Positions 1 through 6,642 are shown, counted from the stretch's first letter. The stretch is DNA of 7,575 nt from Deltaproteobacteria bacterium (GCA_019310865.1 JAFDDL010000166.1:1-7575); one strand, 5' to 3'. Program-made: numbers and translations. The notes: generated by a model from the sequence alone, not told the origin.

Positions 1-106
1 TCTGGATGACCCGGACAGTGAGATCCGGAAACTGATCCAGGTACGCAAAGGCTATCAGCCCCTGGTGGATCTCAATACGAATCCAAAGGTTTTTTATGTG
101 GATTAA
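1..106 (+). CDS. 4Fe-4S electron-transfer subunit (DmsB/NrfC/PsrB-like), C-terminal fragment
   Basis: Only the last 34 codons are in the window (frame begins at base 2, TAA at 104-106). The peptide reads LDDPDSEIRKLIQ, then RKGYQPL, and ends TNPKVFYVD. A 'DDPDSE...' segment followed by a near-terminal 'NP/KP-x-V-x-Y' is the usual ending of four-cluster ferredoxin-like subunits of membrane-bound molybdopterin oxidoreductases (DmsB, NrfC, PsrB, TtrB types). None of the cluster-binding cysteines lie in this fragment. In these complexes the subunit passes electrons between the catalytic subunit and a quinone-reacting NrfD membrane subunit, and an NrfD-type gene follows here, which supports the call. 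The catalytic subunit should lie further upstream. The exact subfamily cannot be decided from the tail. Confidence 0.75.
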   Translation, partial: LDDPDSEIRKLIQVRKGYQPLVDLNTNPKVFYVD

Positions 107-149
107 CATGGGTCTTAACAATCATAACATGGCGATGATTTTTCAATTC

Positions 150-173
150 GGGCCCTCTGCATGCAGCGGGCCC
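150..173 (+). promoter_or_regulatory. Strong intercistronic stem-loop before the NrfD-type gene
   Basis: GGGCCC at 150-155 pairs with GGGCCC at 168-173. Between them CTGCATGCAG (157-166) is itself a palindrome and can extend the stem by at least three pairs after a T/C mismatch. No T-run follows, so this is not a normal intrinsic terminator. It sits 11 bases before the ribosome site of the next gene, in an 89-base gap between two subunits that are usually closely spaced. It may set mRNA stability or subunit stoichiometry. The hairpin is visible; its role is inferred. Confidence 0.5.
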
Positions 174-195
174 ATCCATCGACTAGGAGGAATAA

Positions 196-1086
196 ATGAC
201 TGCCAAAACATATGATATTGTGGGAAGTGAGTTTAAACTCGGATTTCGCCATCAAGACGCCTGGGGGTGGAAAATCGCCTTCGCTTTCTTCTTTGGTGAT
301 GTGGGCGCGGGCGGGTTTTTCATATCCGCGTTTTATGATTTTCTGCCGGGGATGATTCTCGGCTGGATTCTGGTGACTTTTTTTAAACCGGCGGCATTGC
401 TCATGCACCTTGGCCAGCCCCTGCGATTCTGGCGGGCCATATTCAACCTGAAAAGCGCATGGATCAGCCGTGGCGTTCTCAGTGCCATATTTTGCACCGG
501 TTTCGGTTTTATCCACATGGTCAACGTGGCCTATAACATTCTTCCAGCCGGATTGGGGTCGCTGGTATTTTTCCTGGCCATGGCTGGATGTTTTATGGTG
601 ATTATCTACCTGGGCTACGTGCTCTCGCACTCGCCGGCCCTGGCACTGTGGAACACAGGACTGATGCCCATTATCTGCCTGGTGTACGGCTTGATGGGGG
701 GCGTGACCATAACGATTCTGATGGGGTACAACTCCTTTCTGGCCGCCAATCCTGATGCGCTCAAATTGCTGAAAACCCTCGAGTTAATTTTGGTTGTGGT
801 GACTTTTTTAATACTGCTGAGTCTGATTCACGGGGCCGCCTACCACAGCGATTCCGGTCAGAAATCGGTGCTGCTCCTTTTGAAGGGGGCGTATGCAAAA
901 TACTTCATCGGCTATGTCATGTTTCTGGGGTTGGTGGTTGTGGGACTTCTGGCCTACATCGGACCGGTTCAAATCACCGTCCTTCTGGTCATTGCCATTG
1001 CCGAGCTCATCGGAGACATCGGCCTAAAGATACTGTTATTCAAAACAGCGCTCTATGAACCGCCCATTTCCCATTCGAGGATTTAA
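196..1086 (+). CDS. NrfD/PsrC-family quinone-interacting integral membrane subunit
   Basis: This 296-residue protein is mostly hydrophobic, with about eight membrane spans by eye: roughly 23-48, 53-73, 95-115, 118-140, 155-178, 194-214, 236-256 and 259-283. Family-like features are HLGQPLRFWRA at 71-81, followed by SRGV at 91-94, and an SHSPALALWNTGLMP stretch at 144-158, matching the 'LG-x-P-x-RFWRA ... W-x-SRG' pattern of NrfD-type proteins. In PsrABC- and Nrf-type complexes such subunits exchange electrons with menaquinone or ubiquinone in the cytoplasmic membrane; they carry no heme. The start is well supported: AGGAGG at 185-190 lies five bases before the ATG. It follows an iron-sulfur subunit and precedes three accessory genes, so it is probably the membrane anchor of a Mo/W oxidoreductase. 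Substrate and electron direction are unknown. Confidence 0.88.
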   Translation: MTAKTYDIVGSEFKLGFRHQDAWGWKIAFAFFFGDVGAGGFFISAFYDFLPGMILGWILVTFFKPAALLMHLGQPLRFWRAIFNLKSAWISRGVLSAIFCTGFGFIHMVNVAYNILPAGLGSLVFFLAMAGCFMVIIYLGYVLSHSPALALWNTGLMPIICLVYGLMGGVTITILMGYNSFLAANPDALKLLKTLELILVVVTFLILLSLIHGAAYHSDSGQKSVLLLLKGAYAKYFIGYVMFLGLVVVGLLAYIGPVQITVLLVIAIAELIGDIGLKILLFKTALYEPPISHSRI

Positions 1087-1105
1087 TAATTAAAAGGAGG
1101 TCCGA

Positions 1106-1423
1106 ATGTATCTTCCAAAGCTATTCAAGGATTTTACCGAAAACTACCCCGAGGTACAGGAAAAATACAAAGAACTTTCCGATTTATGCAGCACCATCGG
1201 CCCCCTGGATAAAAAGACCCAGGAACTGGTCAAGTTCGGACTCGCTGTCGGAACGAACTCAAGGGGGGGCGTTATGTCCCATACCCGTAAAGCCCTGTTG
1301 GAAGGCGCCACAAAAGAAGAGGTCATGCACGTCATCCTTCTCTCTTTGACGGCTGTTGGTTTTCCTCACATGATGGCTGCGGTGAGTTGGGTGCACGAGG
1401 TTCTGGAAGAAATGGCGTCTTAA
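1106..1423 (+). CDS. Carboxymuconolactone decarboxylase/AhpD-fold protein lacking the redox cysteines
   Basis: This 105-residue protein has the CMD-family core: LDKKTQELVKFGLAVG (34-49), then SHTRKALLEGATKEEV (58-73) and the helical stretch MHVILLSLTAVGFPHMMAAV. Family members with peroxidase or thiol-disulfide activity carry C-x2-C-x3-H. Here the matching positions are Ser52, Gly55 and His59, so both cysteines are absent and only the histidine remains. The only cysteine is Cys28, outside the motif. A cysteine-free 'GAV-x-SH' subgroup is common in this family and of poorly known function, so AhpD-type peroxidase activity is unlikely. AAGGAGG at 1094-1100 lies five bases before the ATG, and the gene starts 19 bases after the NrfD-type gene, so co-transcription is likely. 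It could be a small oligomeric accessory or binding protein of the redox complex; that role is inferred. Confidence 0.82.
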   Translation: MYLPKLFKDFTENYPEVQEKYKELSDLCSTIGPLDKKTQELVKFGLAVGTNSRGGVMSHTRKALLEGATKEEVMHVILLSLTAVGFPHMMAAVSWVHEVLEEMAS

Positions 1424-1456
1424 GACCGGTTTGACACAACCACTCAGGAAACAGGG

Positions 1457-2050
1457 ATGGGAGCTTCACGTATGCCGGAAGTGTTAATTTGCGGACAACC
1501 TCGCGATAACCTACTGAAAACCATAGAAAATTTCCACTCTCATATTGCCCCGGGACTTGTATTGGGCGCTCTTATGGTGGATTTGGCACAGGAACTGGTC
1601 GGACGGGATGCAGAGACGGATGCCGTTGTGGAGACGCGCAAATGCCTTCCGGATGCCGTTCAAATTTTCACCCCATGTACATACGGCAACGGGTGGATGA
1701 AGGTAATGGACTGGAACAAATTCGCATTAGCGCTTTATGACAAGAAAAATTTCAACGGGTATCGTGTCTGGCTCGATCTTGAAAAGACAAAGCGTTTTCC
1801 CAATTTATATAACTGGTTCATGAAACTTGTATCAAAGAAGGATCTTCCCCTGAACGACTTGCTTGAGACGATCTTTGAAGCGGGAAGATCCGTGTTGTCG
1901 TCTGGTCCGATTCGCGTCACCGGGTTTACCGGTAAGAAAGTAAAAACACTGGGCGTGGTATGTCCGTCATGCAAGGAGGCATACCATCCGGATCAGGGGA
2001 GTGAATGCATTGCCTGCCGGGGTAATGGTTATTATGAGTCCGCCGCATGA
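1457..2050 (+). CDS. FmdE-family protein with C-terminal zinc ribbon
   Basis: The 197-residue protein resembles formylmethanofuran dehydrogenase subunit E (FmdE, pfam02663 type). The N-terminal motif FHSHIAPGLVLG (26-37) corresponds to the family 'FHGHLCPGLxLG', but the cysteine is replaced by Ala31. The second motif keeps the pattern: VETRKCLPDAVQIFTPCTYG (58-77), with Cys63, Asp66 and Cys74. The C-terminus carries C-x2-C-x11-C-x2-C (Cys169, 172, 184, 187), a likely zinc ribbon. FmdE homologues outside methanogens are widespread and often encoded near molybdenum or tungsten enzymes, but their biochemical job is not established. The gene lies 33 bases after the CMD gene and 67 bases before a molybdopterin-binding gene, suggesting enzyme maturation. 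The start is uncertain: ATG 1457 follows AGGA at 1446-1449, while ATG 1472 (residue 6) has GGGAG eight bases upstream. Confidence 0.82.
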   Translation: MGASRMPEVLICGQPRDNLLKTIENFHSHIAPGLVLGALMVDLAQELVGRDAETDAVVETRKCLPDAVQIFTPCTYGNGWMKVMDWNKFALALYDKKNFNGYRVWLDLEKTKRFPNLYNWFMKLVSKKDLPLNDLLETIFEAGRSVLSSGPIRVTGFTGKKVKTLGVVCPSCKEAYHPDQGSECIACRGNGYYESAA

Positions 2051-2117
2051 CAAGGCCCATTGACAGTCAGAGCATCGGCGTGTTGGAGAATTAGGCAGTT
2101 CGGAGGGGACGATTAGC

Positions 2118-3155
2118 ATGCTAAAAACGGTTAAGGTCGAAGAGGCGGTCGGAATGCCTCTGGCCCACGACATTACCGAAATCAGGCCCAATGAGTTCAA
2201 AGGCGCCTCCTTTCACAAGGGGCATGTCGTCAAAATGGAAGATGTCCAGCATTTGAAGCGTCTGGGCAAGCACCGCTTATATATTCTGGATTTACCCAAA
2301 CACCAGGTTCATGAAGATCAGGCGGCGTTGGAGCTGGCCCAGGCACTTGCGGGCCCCGGTGTCACCTATACCCCGCAGCCCCGGGAAGGAAAAATTCAAT
2401 TTGAAGCGGCCCATGACGGCCTCTTTAAAGTGAATGCGGAACCGCTGATTCATTTCAATATGATGCCGGAAGTGATGTGCGCCGCCATTCACAACAATAC
2501 CCCGGTGAAAAGGGGCAAGGCCCTGGCCGGGACAAGAGCTATCCCCCTGGTGATCGAAAGAAAAAATTTAAACAGCGCCTTACAGATCGCTCGAAACAAC
2601 TTTCCTGTTTTCGCTGTAAAACCTTTCAGGAAACTACGGGCGAAGCTGATAATTACCGGAAATGAGGTCTATTCAGGACTCATCGAAGATAAGTTCGCCC
2701 CGATTGTAACCGAAAAGATAAGATCATTCGGCGCATCGCTTCTCGATACGGTGTTCCTGCCCGATGATGCCACCCTGATCGCAGAAAAAATCCGGCGGTT
2801 TGCAGTTGAAAATATCGATCTGATCATTACCACCGGCGGCATGTCCGTAGACCCGGACGACGTCACCCGGCTGGGCGTCCGGATGGCCGGCATGGATCAT
2901 ATTTACTACGGGGCGGCCGTACTGCCCGGCACCATGTTTCAACTGGCGTATAAAGAAAATCTTGCCGTCGTCAGCATACCTGCCGGTGCGCTGTACCATC
3001 CGGTGACAACCTTTGACCTGATTTTGCCCCGCCTGCTGGCGGGCGAAAAACCGAATAACGAAGATCTCGCCCGTTTCGCAGTGGGCGGATTTTGCCATAA
3101 TTGTTCTGACTGTAATTTTCCTGCCTGTTCTTTTGGGAAAAGCGTTTGCTTTTGA
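2118..3155 (+). CDS. MoeA/MoCF-like molybdopterin-binding protein with cysteine-rich C-terminus
   Basis: This 345-residue protein has an N-terminal region (1-60) starting VEEAVGMPLAHDITEI and containing FKGASFHKGHVV, as seen in MoeA-like molybdopterin-binding proteins. A MoCF-type domain covers about 170-315: LIITGNEVYSG, then LPDD, IDLIITTGGMSVDPDD (233-248, the glycine-rich pterin-binding loop with acidic residues), LPGTMF and a closing IPAGALYHPVTTFDLILPRLL. Classic MoeA catalyses molybdate insertion into adenylylated molybdopterin. This protein is shorter and differs around the usual PGNP loop, so it may be a dedicated cofactor-binding or insertion factor rather than housekeeping MoeA. 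The tail has Cys326, 329, 332, 337 and 344 (C-x2-C-x2-C-x4-C, then C), which could bind Zn or an Fe-S cluster. GGAGGGG at 2101-2107 precedes the ATG by ten bases. It sits among Mo-enzyme-associated genes. Confidence 0.85.
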   Translation: MLKTVKVEEAVGMPLAHDITEIRPNEFKGASFHKGHVVKMEDVQHLKRLGKHRLYILDLPKHQVHEDQAALELAQALAGPGVTYTPQPREGKIQFEAAHDGLFKVNAEPLIHFNMMPEVMCAAIHNNTPVKRGKALAGTRAIPLVIERKNLNSALQIARNNFPVFAVKPFRKLRAKLIITGNEVYSGLIEDKFAPIVTEKIRSFGASLLDTVFLPDDATLIAEKIRRFAVENIDLIITTGGMSVDPDDVTRLGVRMAGMDHIYYGAAVLPGTMFQLAYKENLAVVSIPAGALYHPVTTFDLILPRLLAGEKPNNEDLARFAVGGFCHNCSDCNFPACSFGKSVCF

Positions 3156-3163
3156 TTTTTTTT

Positions 3164-3168
3164 GGAGG
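3164..3168 (+). promoter_or_regulatory. Ribosome binding site that sets the start of the YCF48-like gene
   Basis: GGAGG lies five bases before ATG 3174. An in-frame TTG at 3162 would place this site inside the coding region and would spoil the signal peptide's short positive N-terminus, so ATG 3174 is preferred. A T8 run (3156-3163) separates the upstream stop codon from this site. Confidence 0.8.
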
Positions 3169-3173
3169 CCTAC

Positions 3174-4157
3174 ATGAAATACTTGATCAATGGGTTGCTG
3201 GCATTTCTTTTGACGCTATCAAGCGTCACCACCGTCGTTGCGAGTACCGGGCAAGATTCGAAAATATTTGCCTGGAACAAGGCATATTTTTACAATTTTT
3301 ACAGTGTGTTTCCAGCCGCCACCGGCGAAGTGTGGGTCGTTGGGAGCAAAGGCATGATTTGCGCTCTCGATAAGGGTTCACAGCAGTGGTTGATTCATGA
3401 ATCCGGCGTTTCAGGAAACCTGTACCGCGTTGTTTTTACAGATTCGGAGAATGGATGGATTTCAGGTCAGAACGGCTTGATTCTCCATACGGAAGATGGC
3501 GGCGACTCGTGGGAAAAACAGGAAACCGGATCCAATGAGCACCTTTTCTGTCTTTCTTTTGCGGATTCAAACACCGGTTGGGTGGTGGGCGCTTACGGCA
3601 CCATCTTGCACACCCCGGATGGCGGCAAGACGTGGAAAAAGCAAGGACCGGCGGTGGACAAAATCTATAACAGCGTTTCTTTCGTCGATTCCCGGCATGG
3701 GTGGGTTGTGGGAGAATTCGGCGCCATACTGTATACCATGGACGGCGGGCAGAACTGGGTTGAGCAGGAAAATCCCTTGGGCGAAAACACCCTTTTCAGC
3801 GTCTTTTTTACCGATCAGAAAAACGGATGGGCCTCGGGCATGGACGGCGCGATTATCACCACGGATGACGGGGGCGATCACTGGCGGCAATTGGACTCCA
3901 AATCAAAAGAGCATCTCTTGAGCATTACCGTAAAGGGGGGCAGTCAGTGGGCTGTCGGGCTCAAAGGCACTTTTGCCACCAAACAGAATGGGTTCTGGGA
4001 AGATGCGACGATGAAAATCCCCACAAGGGCCTGGCTGAAGCAGTGTGCGTTCACGGACGAAAAGAACGGCTGGATTGTTGGTAGTGTCGGTACGGTACTG
4101 CACACCGCTGACGGTGGAAACACCTGGGGGCCGGCATATATGAATGCTGGAAAATAA
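3174..4157 (+). CDS. Exported YCF48-like seven-bladed beta-propeller protein
   Basis: The 327-residue protein starts with a signal peptide: Lys2, a hydrophobic core at about 4-20, and probable cleavage near TVVAS (20-24). The rest is built from seven BNR/YCF48-type repeats with the consensus GW-x-x-G-x-x-G-x-I-L-x-T-x-DGG-x-x-W. They begin at residues 53, 94, 135, 176, 218, 258 and 299, an almost constant period of 41; repeats 1 and 6 are degenerate. Seven blades match the fold of Ycf48/HCF136, the photosystem II assembly factor, but nothing here is photosynthetic. Bacterial homologues of this type are commonly found beside RND transporters and DUF1302/DUF1329 genes, as here. A periplasmic location, possibly docking on the transporter's large loops, is inferred. 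The gene starts 18 bases after the molybdopterin-binding gene, so the two are probably co-transcribed. Confidence 0.87.
   Translation: MKYLINGLLAFLLTLSSVTTVVASTGQDSKIFAWNKAYFYNFYSVFPAATGEVWVVGSKGMICALDKGSQQWLIHESGVSGNLYRVVFTDSENGWISGQNGLILHTEDGGDSWEKQETGSNEHLFCLSFADSNTGWVVGAYGTILHTPDGGKTWKKQGPAVDKIYNSVSFVDSRHGWVVGEFGAILYTMDGGQNWVEQENPLGENTLFSVFFTDQKNGWASGMDGAIITTDDGGDHWRQLDSKSKEHLLSITVKGGSQWAVGLKGTFATKQNGFWEDATMKIPTRAWLKQCAFTDEKNGWIVGSVGTVLHTADGGNTWGPAYMNAGK
3330..4127 (+). repeat. Seven tandem 41-residue YCF48/BNR propeller repeats
   Basis: The repeat cores begin at bases 3330, 3453, 3576, 3699, 3825, 3945 and 4068, giving spacings of 123, 123, 123, 126, 120 and 123 bases. The core reads GWISGQNGLILHTEDGG in repeat 2 and GWIVGSVGTVLHTADGG in repeat 7. 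Repeats 1 (VWVVGSKG) and 6 (QWAVGLKG) keep the W-x-x-G-x-x-G part but lose DGG. The repeats are conserved at protein level rather than as exact DNA copies, which indicates an old duplication. Confidence 0.9.
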
Positions 4158-4158
4158 C

Positions 4159-4202
4159 TCCCACAGATAAAAGGTTATCCGGTTCAGCCGGTAAGGTTGG
4201 GA
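4159..4202 (+). promoter_or_regulatory. Nested inverted repeat just after the YCF48-like gene
   Basis: An outer stem TCCCA (4159-4163) with TGGGA (4198-4202) encloses an inner stem TTA-(T)-CCGG (4175-4182) with CCGGTAA (4188-4194), loop TTCAG. It begins one base after the stop codon and has no T-run directly behind it. It may be an mRNA processing or stability element rather than a terminator. The stems are visible; function is not. Confidence 0.35.
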
Positions 4203-4214
4203 TAGATTCCGATG

Positions 4215-4248
4215 TTGCTGGCTAAGCCATTTTTTATACATTATACAT
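4215..4248 (+). promoter_or_regulatory. Possible weak sigma70-type promoter before the RND gene
   Basis: TTGCTG (4215-4220) is followed after 16 bases by TACATT (4237-4242), within an AT-rich stretch containing a tandem TATACAT repeat (4235-4241 and 4242-4248). This is the most AT-rich part of the 112-base gap 4158-4269. The match to consensus is poor, so this is a suggestion only; read-through from upstream is equally possible. Confidence 0.22.
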
Positions 4249-4257
4249 CTTTTGGGC

Positions 4258-4265
4258 AGAGGGGG
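4258..4265 (+). promoter_or_regulatory. Ribosome binding site that sets the RND gene start
   Basis: AGAGGGGG lies four bases before ATG 4270. An in-frame TTG at 4252 would run through this site and has no good site of its own, so ATG 4270 (788 residues) is preferred. Confidence 0.75.
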
Positions 4266-4269
4266 ACCG

Positions 4270-6636
4270 ATGATAGACAAGATCGCCGATTTCATTGTGA
4301 GGCAAAAACTGGTTATTGCCATTTGCATGATCGCCGTCACAGGCTTTTTTCTGTACCACGCGCTTCAACTTCCCGTAAAAACATTCTTTCCGGACCTTCT
4401 TCCACAAAATCATTCCTTTATCAAGTTAATAAAAAAGCACCCCAAATTCGGTGGCACCAACAGCGTCATCATCGGAATGGAGGTGAAGGAGGGAGATATC
4501 TTCACCCAGAAAACCCTTCAGAAAATCATCGATTTCAGCAATGAGCTCTACTTTCTGCCGAGTGTGGATAGAACCAAGGTGTTTTCACTGGGCGTGAACA
4601 AGGTCAGAAATGCCAAGATTACATCATGGGGCATTTCAAGCCCGTCCATCCTGTTTCCCAACGCCCCGGAAACAAAGGAGGGCATTGATCAGCTGAAGGC
4701 GGATGTATTCAGCAACCCGGCATATTACGGGAACCTGATTTCCCTGGATGCCAAAGTGGCACTCATCAAACTCGGCTTTTTTGAGGATAAGTTGCAGCCC
4801 CGGCTCGTATACAAGGCCCTCCAGGATCTGAAGACCAAATATGAAGACGACAACACGGCCATCCACATCGTCGGGGAACCCTATCTTTACGGTGTCATTT
4901 TCTCCTATCTGCCCCAGACAAGATTTTTCTTTTTCGTCACCGTGGTGGCCATGCTTTTTTTCGCGATCATCTATACGCGAAGCATCAGAATGATAGCGAT
5001 CCCCCTGGCCTCCGCCCTGATGTGCGGTATCTGGGGACTGGGATTTATGCAATTGTGCAAATTCAATCTCGATCCTTTGGTGCTGGTTATCCCCCTTTTG
5101 ATCAGCGCTACGGCTCTGAGCCACTCCATACAGTTCAACTGGCGGATAAACGAGGCCTTTGCCTCCTGTGGCGATCTGGAAATCGCCTGTAAAGAAAGTA
5201 TCAGGGGGTTATTTTTCCCCGGGCTTACCGGGGTGTTGACCGACGGCGTGGGCATTCTGCTGATCGCTTTTATCCCCATACCCCTCATGAACAAACTGGG
5301 TATATCGATTTTCGTGTGGTGTCTGACCATGATTCCGGTGATTCTTGTCTTCAATCCGGTCATCAACCTTTACCTTCCGGCAAAGAAGAATGCCCAGGCG
5401 TGGCGGGACAAGAGAAAAAACGGTATCATGGAGTCGGTCATTCTCAAGGCGATCGCTGCAATCAATTGCAAAAAAGGGGTACCGTGGATCATCACCTCTG
5501 TATTCTTTGTACTGGCTATTGTCGCATATTATCTGAACCTGGGACTGCAGGTGGGGGACATCCGCGAGGGGACGCCCATTTTAAAGGAATCGTCACAATA
5601 CAACCAGGATGTGGAGTTCATGGCAAAACGCCTTCCCGGGAGCATGAACCCCATGCTGGTTATTGTGGAGGGAACCGAAGAGGGGGCGGTAAAGGAACCG
5701 GATCTGCTGAACATCGTGGACGATTTCCAGGCTCACATGGCAAAAATTCCGGAAGTCACCATGACCCTTTCCATTGCCAATCTCGTGAAAGGGATCAACA
5801 TGGCCTTTTATGAAAACAATCCCGGATATTTCCTTCTGCCCGATACCAGAAGGGGGGTTTATGCGAACCTGCATCTTCTTACCAGTGGTGGTGCCGAACC
5901 GGGGGATTTTGACACCTATTACGATTTTGATTTCCAGAATCTGAACATCAACGTTTTCTGCCTGAATCACCTGCCGTCAACGATCAACAAGGTGCTTTCC
6001 GAAGCAAGAGCGTTCATAGAAAGCCATAAGACGGACCTGGCGACATTCAATCTGGCCGGTGGGAGGCTTGGAATCATTGCGGCGTTCAATGAATCTATAT
6101 TGATTCATCTTGGAACAACCCTGGGCGCGGCGCTTATCATCACGGGGATCCTCGTGTCAATTGTGTTCGGCTCCGTCCTTGCCGGAATCATGCTGGTTAT
6201 TCCCCTGTCCTTGGCGTCATGGTTCACCTTTGCTTACATGTCCACCCAGGCGATTTCCATAAACCTTCAGACGCTGCCCATTTCGATTATCGCTATCGGT
6301 ATCGGCGTTGATTACGGCGTGTATCTGCTGAGCCGGATTAGGGAGGAGTATGGGAAAAGCGGTGATCTGGACATGTCGATAAGAGAGGCGATCGGCACTG
6401 CCGGAAATGCCATTATCCTCACCGGCATCATCATTATCTCCGGCGTCTTTTTCTGGAATTTTTCCGACATCAAGTTTCAGGCCGAAATGGGCCTGCTGCT
6501 TTCCATCGTAACGGCTTTCCATCTATTGGGCAGCCTGCTGTTGCTTCCGGCAATGATACAGATAATAAAGCCCAAGTTTCTGTTTAAGAAACGAGTGGAC
6601 GAAAGTTGTCTGTTTCCCAATGCCCAGGAAGGTTAG
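4270..6636 (+). CDS. RND/MMPL-family inner-membrane transporter
   Basis: The 788-residue protein has the RND layout of two similar halves. TM1 is at about 13-31, a large periplasmic loop at 32-217, TM2-6 within 218-370, TM7 at about 404-422, a second periplasmic loop at 423-613, and TM8-12 within 614-766. TM10 carries IAIGIGVDYGVYLLSRIREE (675-693), the MMPL-type motif whose Asp681-Tyr682 pair is expected in proton relay. The matching TM4 stretch, LLISATALSHSIQF (276-289), has no acidic residue. The length is shorter than tripartite drug exporters (about 1,000 residues) and fits the COG1033-type family that includes HpnN and MmpL-like lipid or hydrophobic-compound transporters. It lies between a YCF48-like propeller gene and a DUF1302 gene, a set often seen together in proteobacteria. 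Substrate and direction of transport are unknown. The C-terminal tail after TM12 is short. Confidence 0.88.
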   Translation: MIDKIADFIVRQKLVIAICMIAVTGFFLYHALQLPVKTFFPDLLPQNHSFIKLIKKHPKFGGTNSVIIGMEVKEGDIFTQKTLQKIIDFSNELYFLPSVDRTKVFSLGVNKVRNAKITSWGISSPSILFPNAPETKEGIDQLKADVFSNPAYYGNLISLDAKVALIKLGFFEDKLQPRLVYKALQDLKTKYEDDNTAIHIVGEPYLYGVIFSYLPQTRFFFFVTVVAMLFFAIIYTRSIRMIAIPLASALMCGIWGLGFMQLCKFNLDPLVLVIPLLISATALSHSIQFNWRINEAFASCGDLEIACKESIRGLFFPGLTGVLTDGVGILLIAFIPIPLMNKLGISIFVWCLTMIPVILVFNPVINLYLPAKKNAQAWRDKRKNGIMESVILKAIAAINCKKGVPWIITSVFFVLAIVAYYLNLGLQVGDIREGTPILKESSQYNQDVEFMAKRLPGSMNPMLVIVEGTEEGAVKEPDLLNIVDDFQAHMAKIPEVTMTLSIANLVKGINMAFYENNPGYFLLPDTRRGVYANLHLLTSGGAEPGDFDTYYDFDFQNLNINVFCLNHLPSTINKVLSEARAFIESHKTDLATFNLAGGRLGIIAAFNESILIHLGTTLGAALIITGILVSIVFGSVLAGIMLVIPLSLASWFTFAYMSTQAISINLQTLPISIIAIGIGVDYGVYLLSRIREEYGKSGDLDMSIREAIGTAGNAIILTGIIIISGVFFWNFSDIKFQAEMGLLLSIVTAFHLLGSLLLLPAMIQIIKPKFLFKKRVDESCLFPNAQEG

Positions 6637-6642
6637 CAAACC

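Noticed and set aside
108..215. Possible 35-codon small protein between the iron-sulfur and NrfD genes
   Set aside because: There is no Shine-Dalgarno sequence before its ATG, it runs through the strong hairpin and into the NrfD start, and the peptide has no recognisable features.
115..630. Long reverse-strand open frame of 171 codons over the NrfD-type gene
   Set aside because: It lies opposite a confidently identified membrane protein, is hydrophilic with no recognisable domain, and is best explained as a shadow of that gene's codon use.
1263..1269. G7 tract inside the CMD-like gene, considered as a phase-variation site
   Set aside because: Seven bases is short for slipped-strand switching, the frame is intact, and the encoded Arg-Gly-Gly fits the cysteine-free family pattern.
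1430..1456. Second TTGACA, before the FmdE-like gene
   Set aside because: The gap to the start codon is too short to hold a -10 element and leader, and no TATAAT-like sequence follows.
2060..2093. Perfect TTGACA suggesting a promoter before the MoeA-like gene
   Set aside because: No acceptable -10 hexamer is found 16-18 bases downstream; the nearest AT-rich hexamer is 22 bases away.
3133..3163. T8 run after a short CTTTT-GGG-AAAAG inverted repeat, resembling a terminator at the end of the MoeA-like gene
   Set aside because: The stem is only five mostly A-T pairs, lies inside the coding region 15 bases before the T-run, and the next gene's ribosome site follows at once.
4159..4269. Structured gap before the RND gene considered as a riboswitch
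   Set aside because: I could not match its short stems to the conserved bases of any riboswitch class I know, including c-di-GMP and cobalamin types.
4636..5124. Reverse-strand open frame of 162 codons inside the RND gene
   Set aside because: The forward strand encodes a continuous RND protein with clear motifs; the reverse product is low-complexity, polar and rich in His and Gln.
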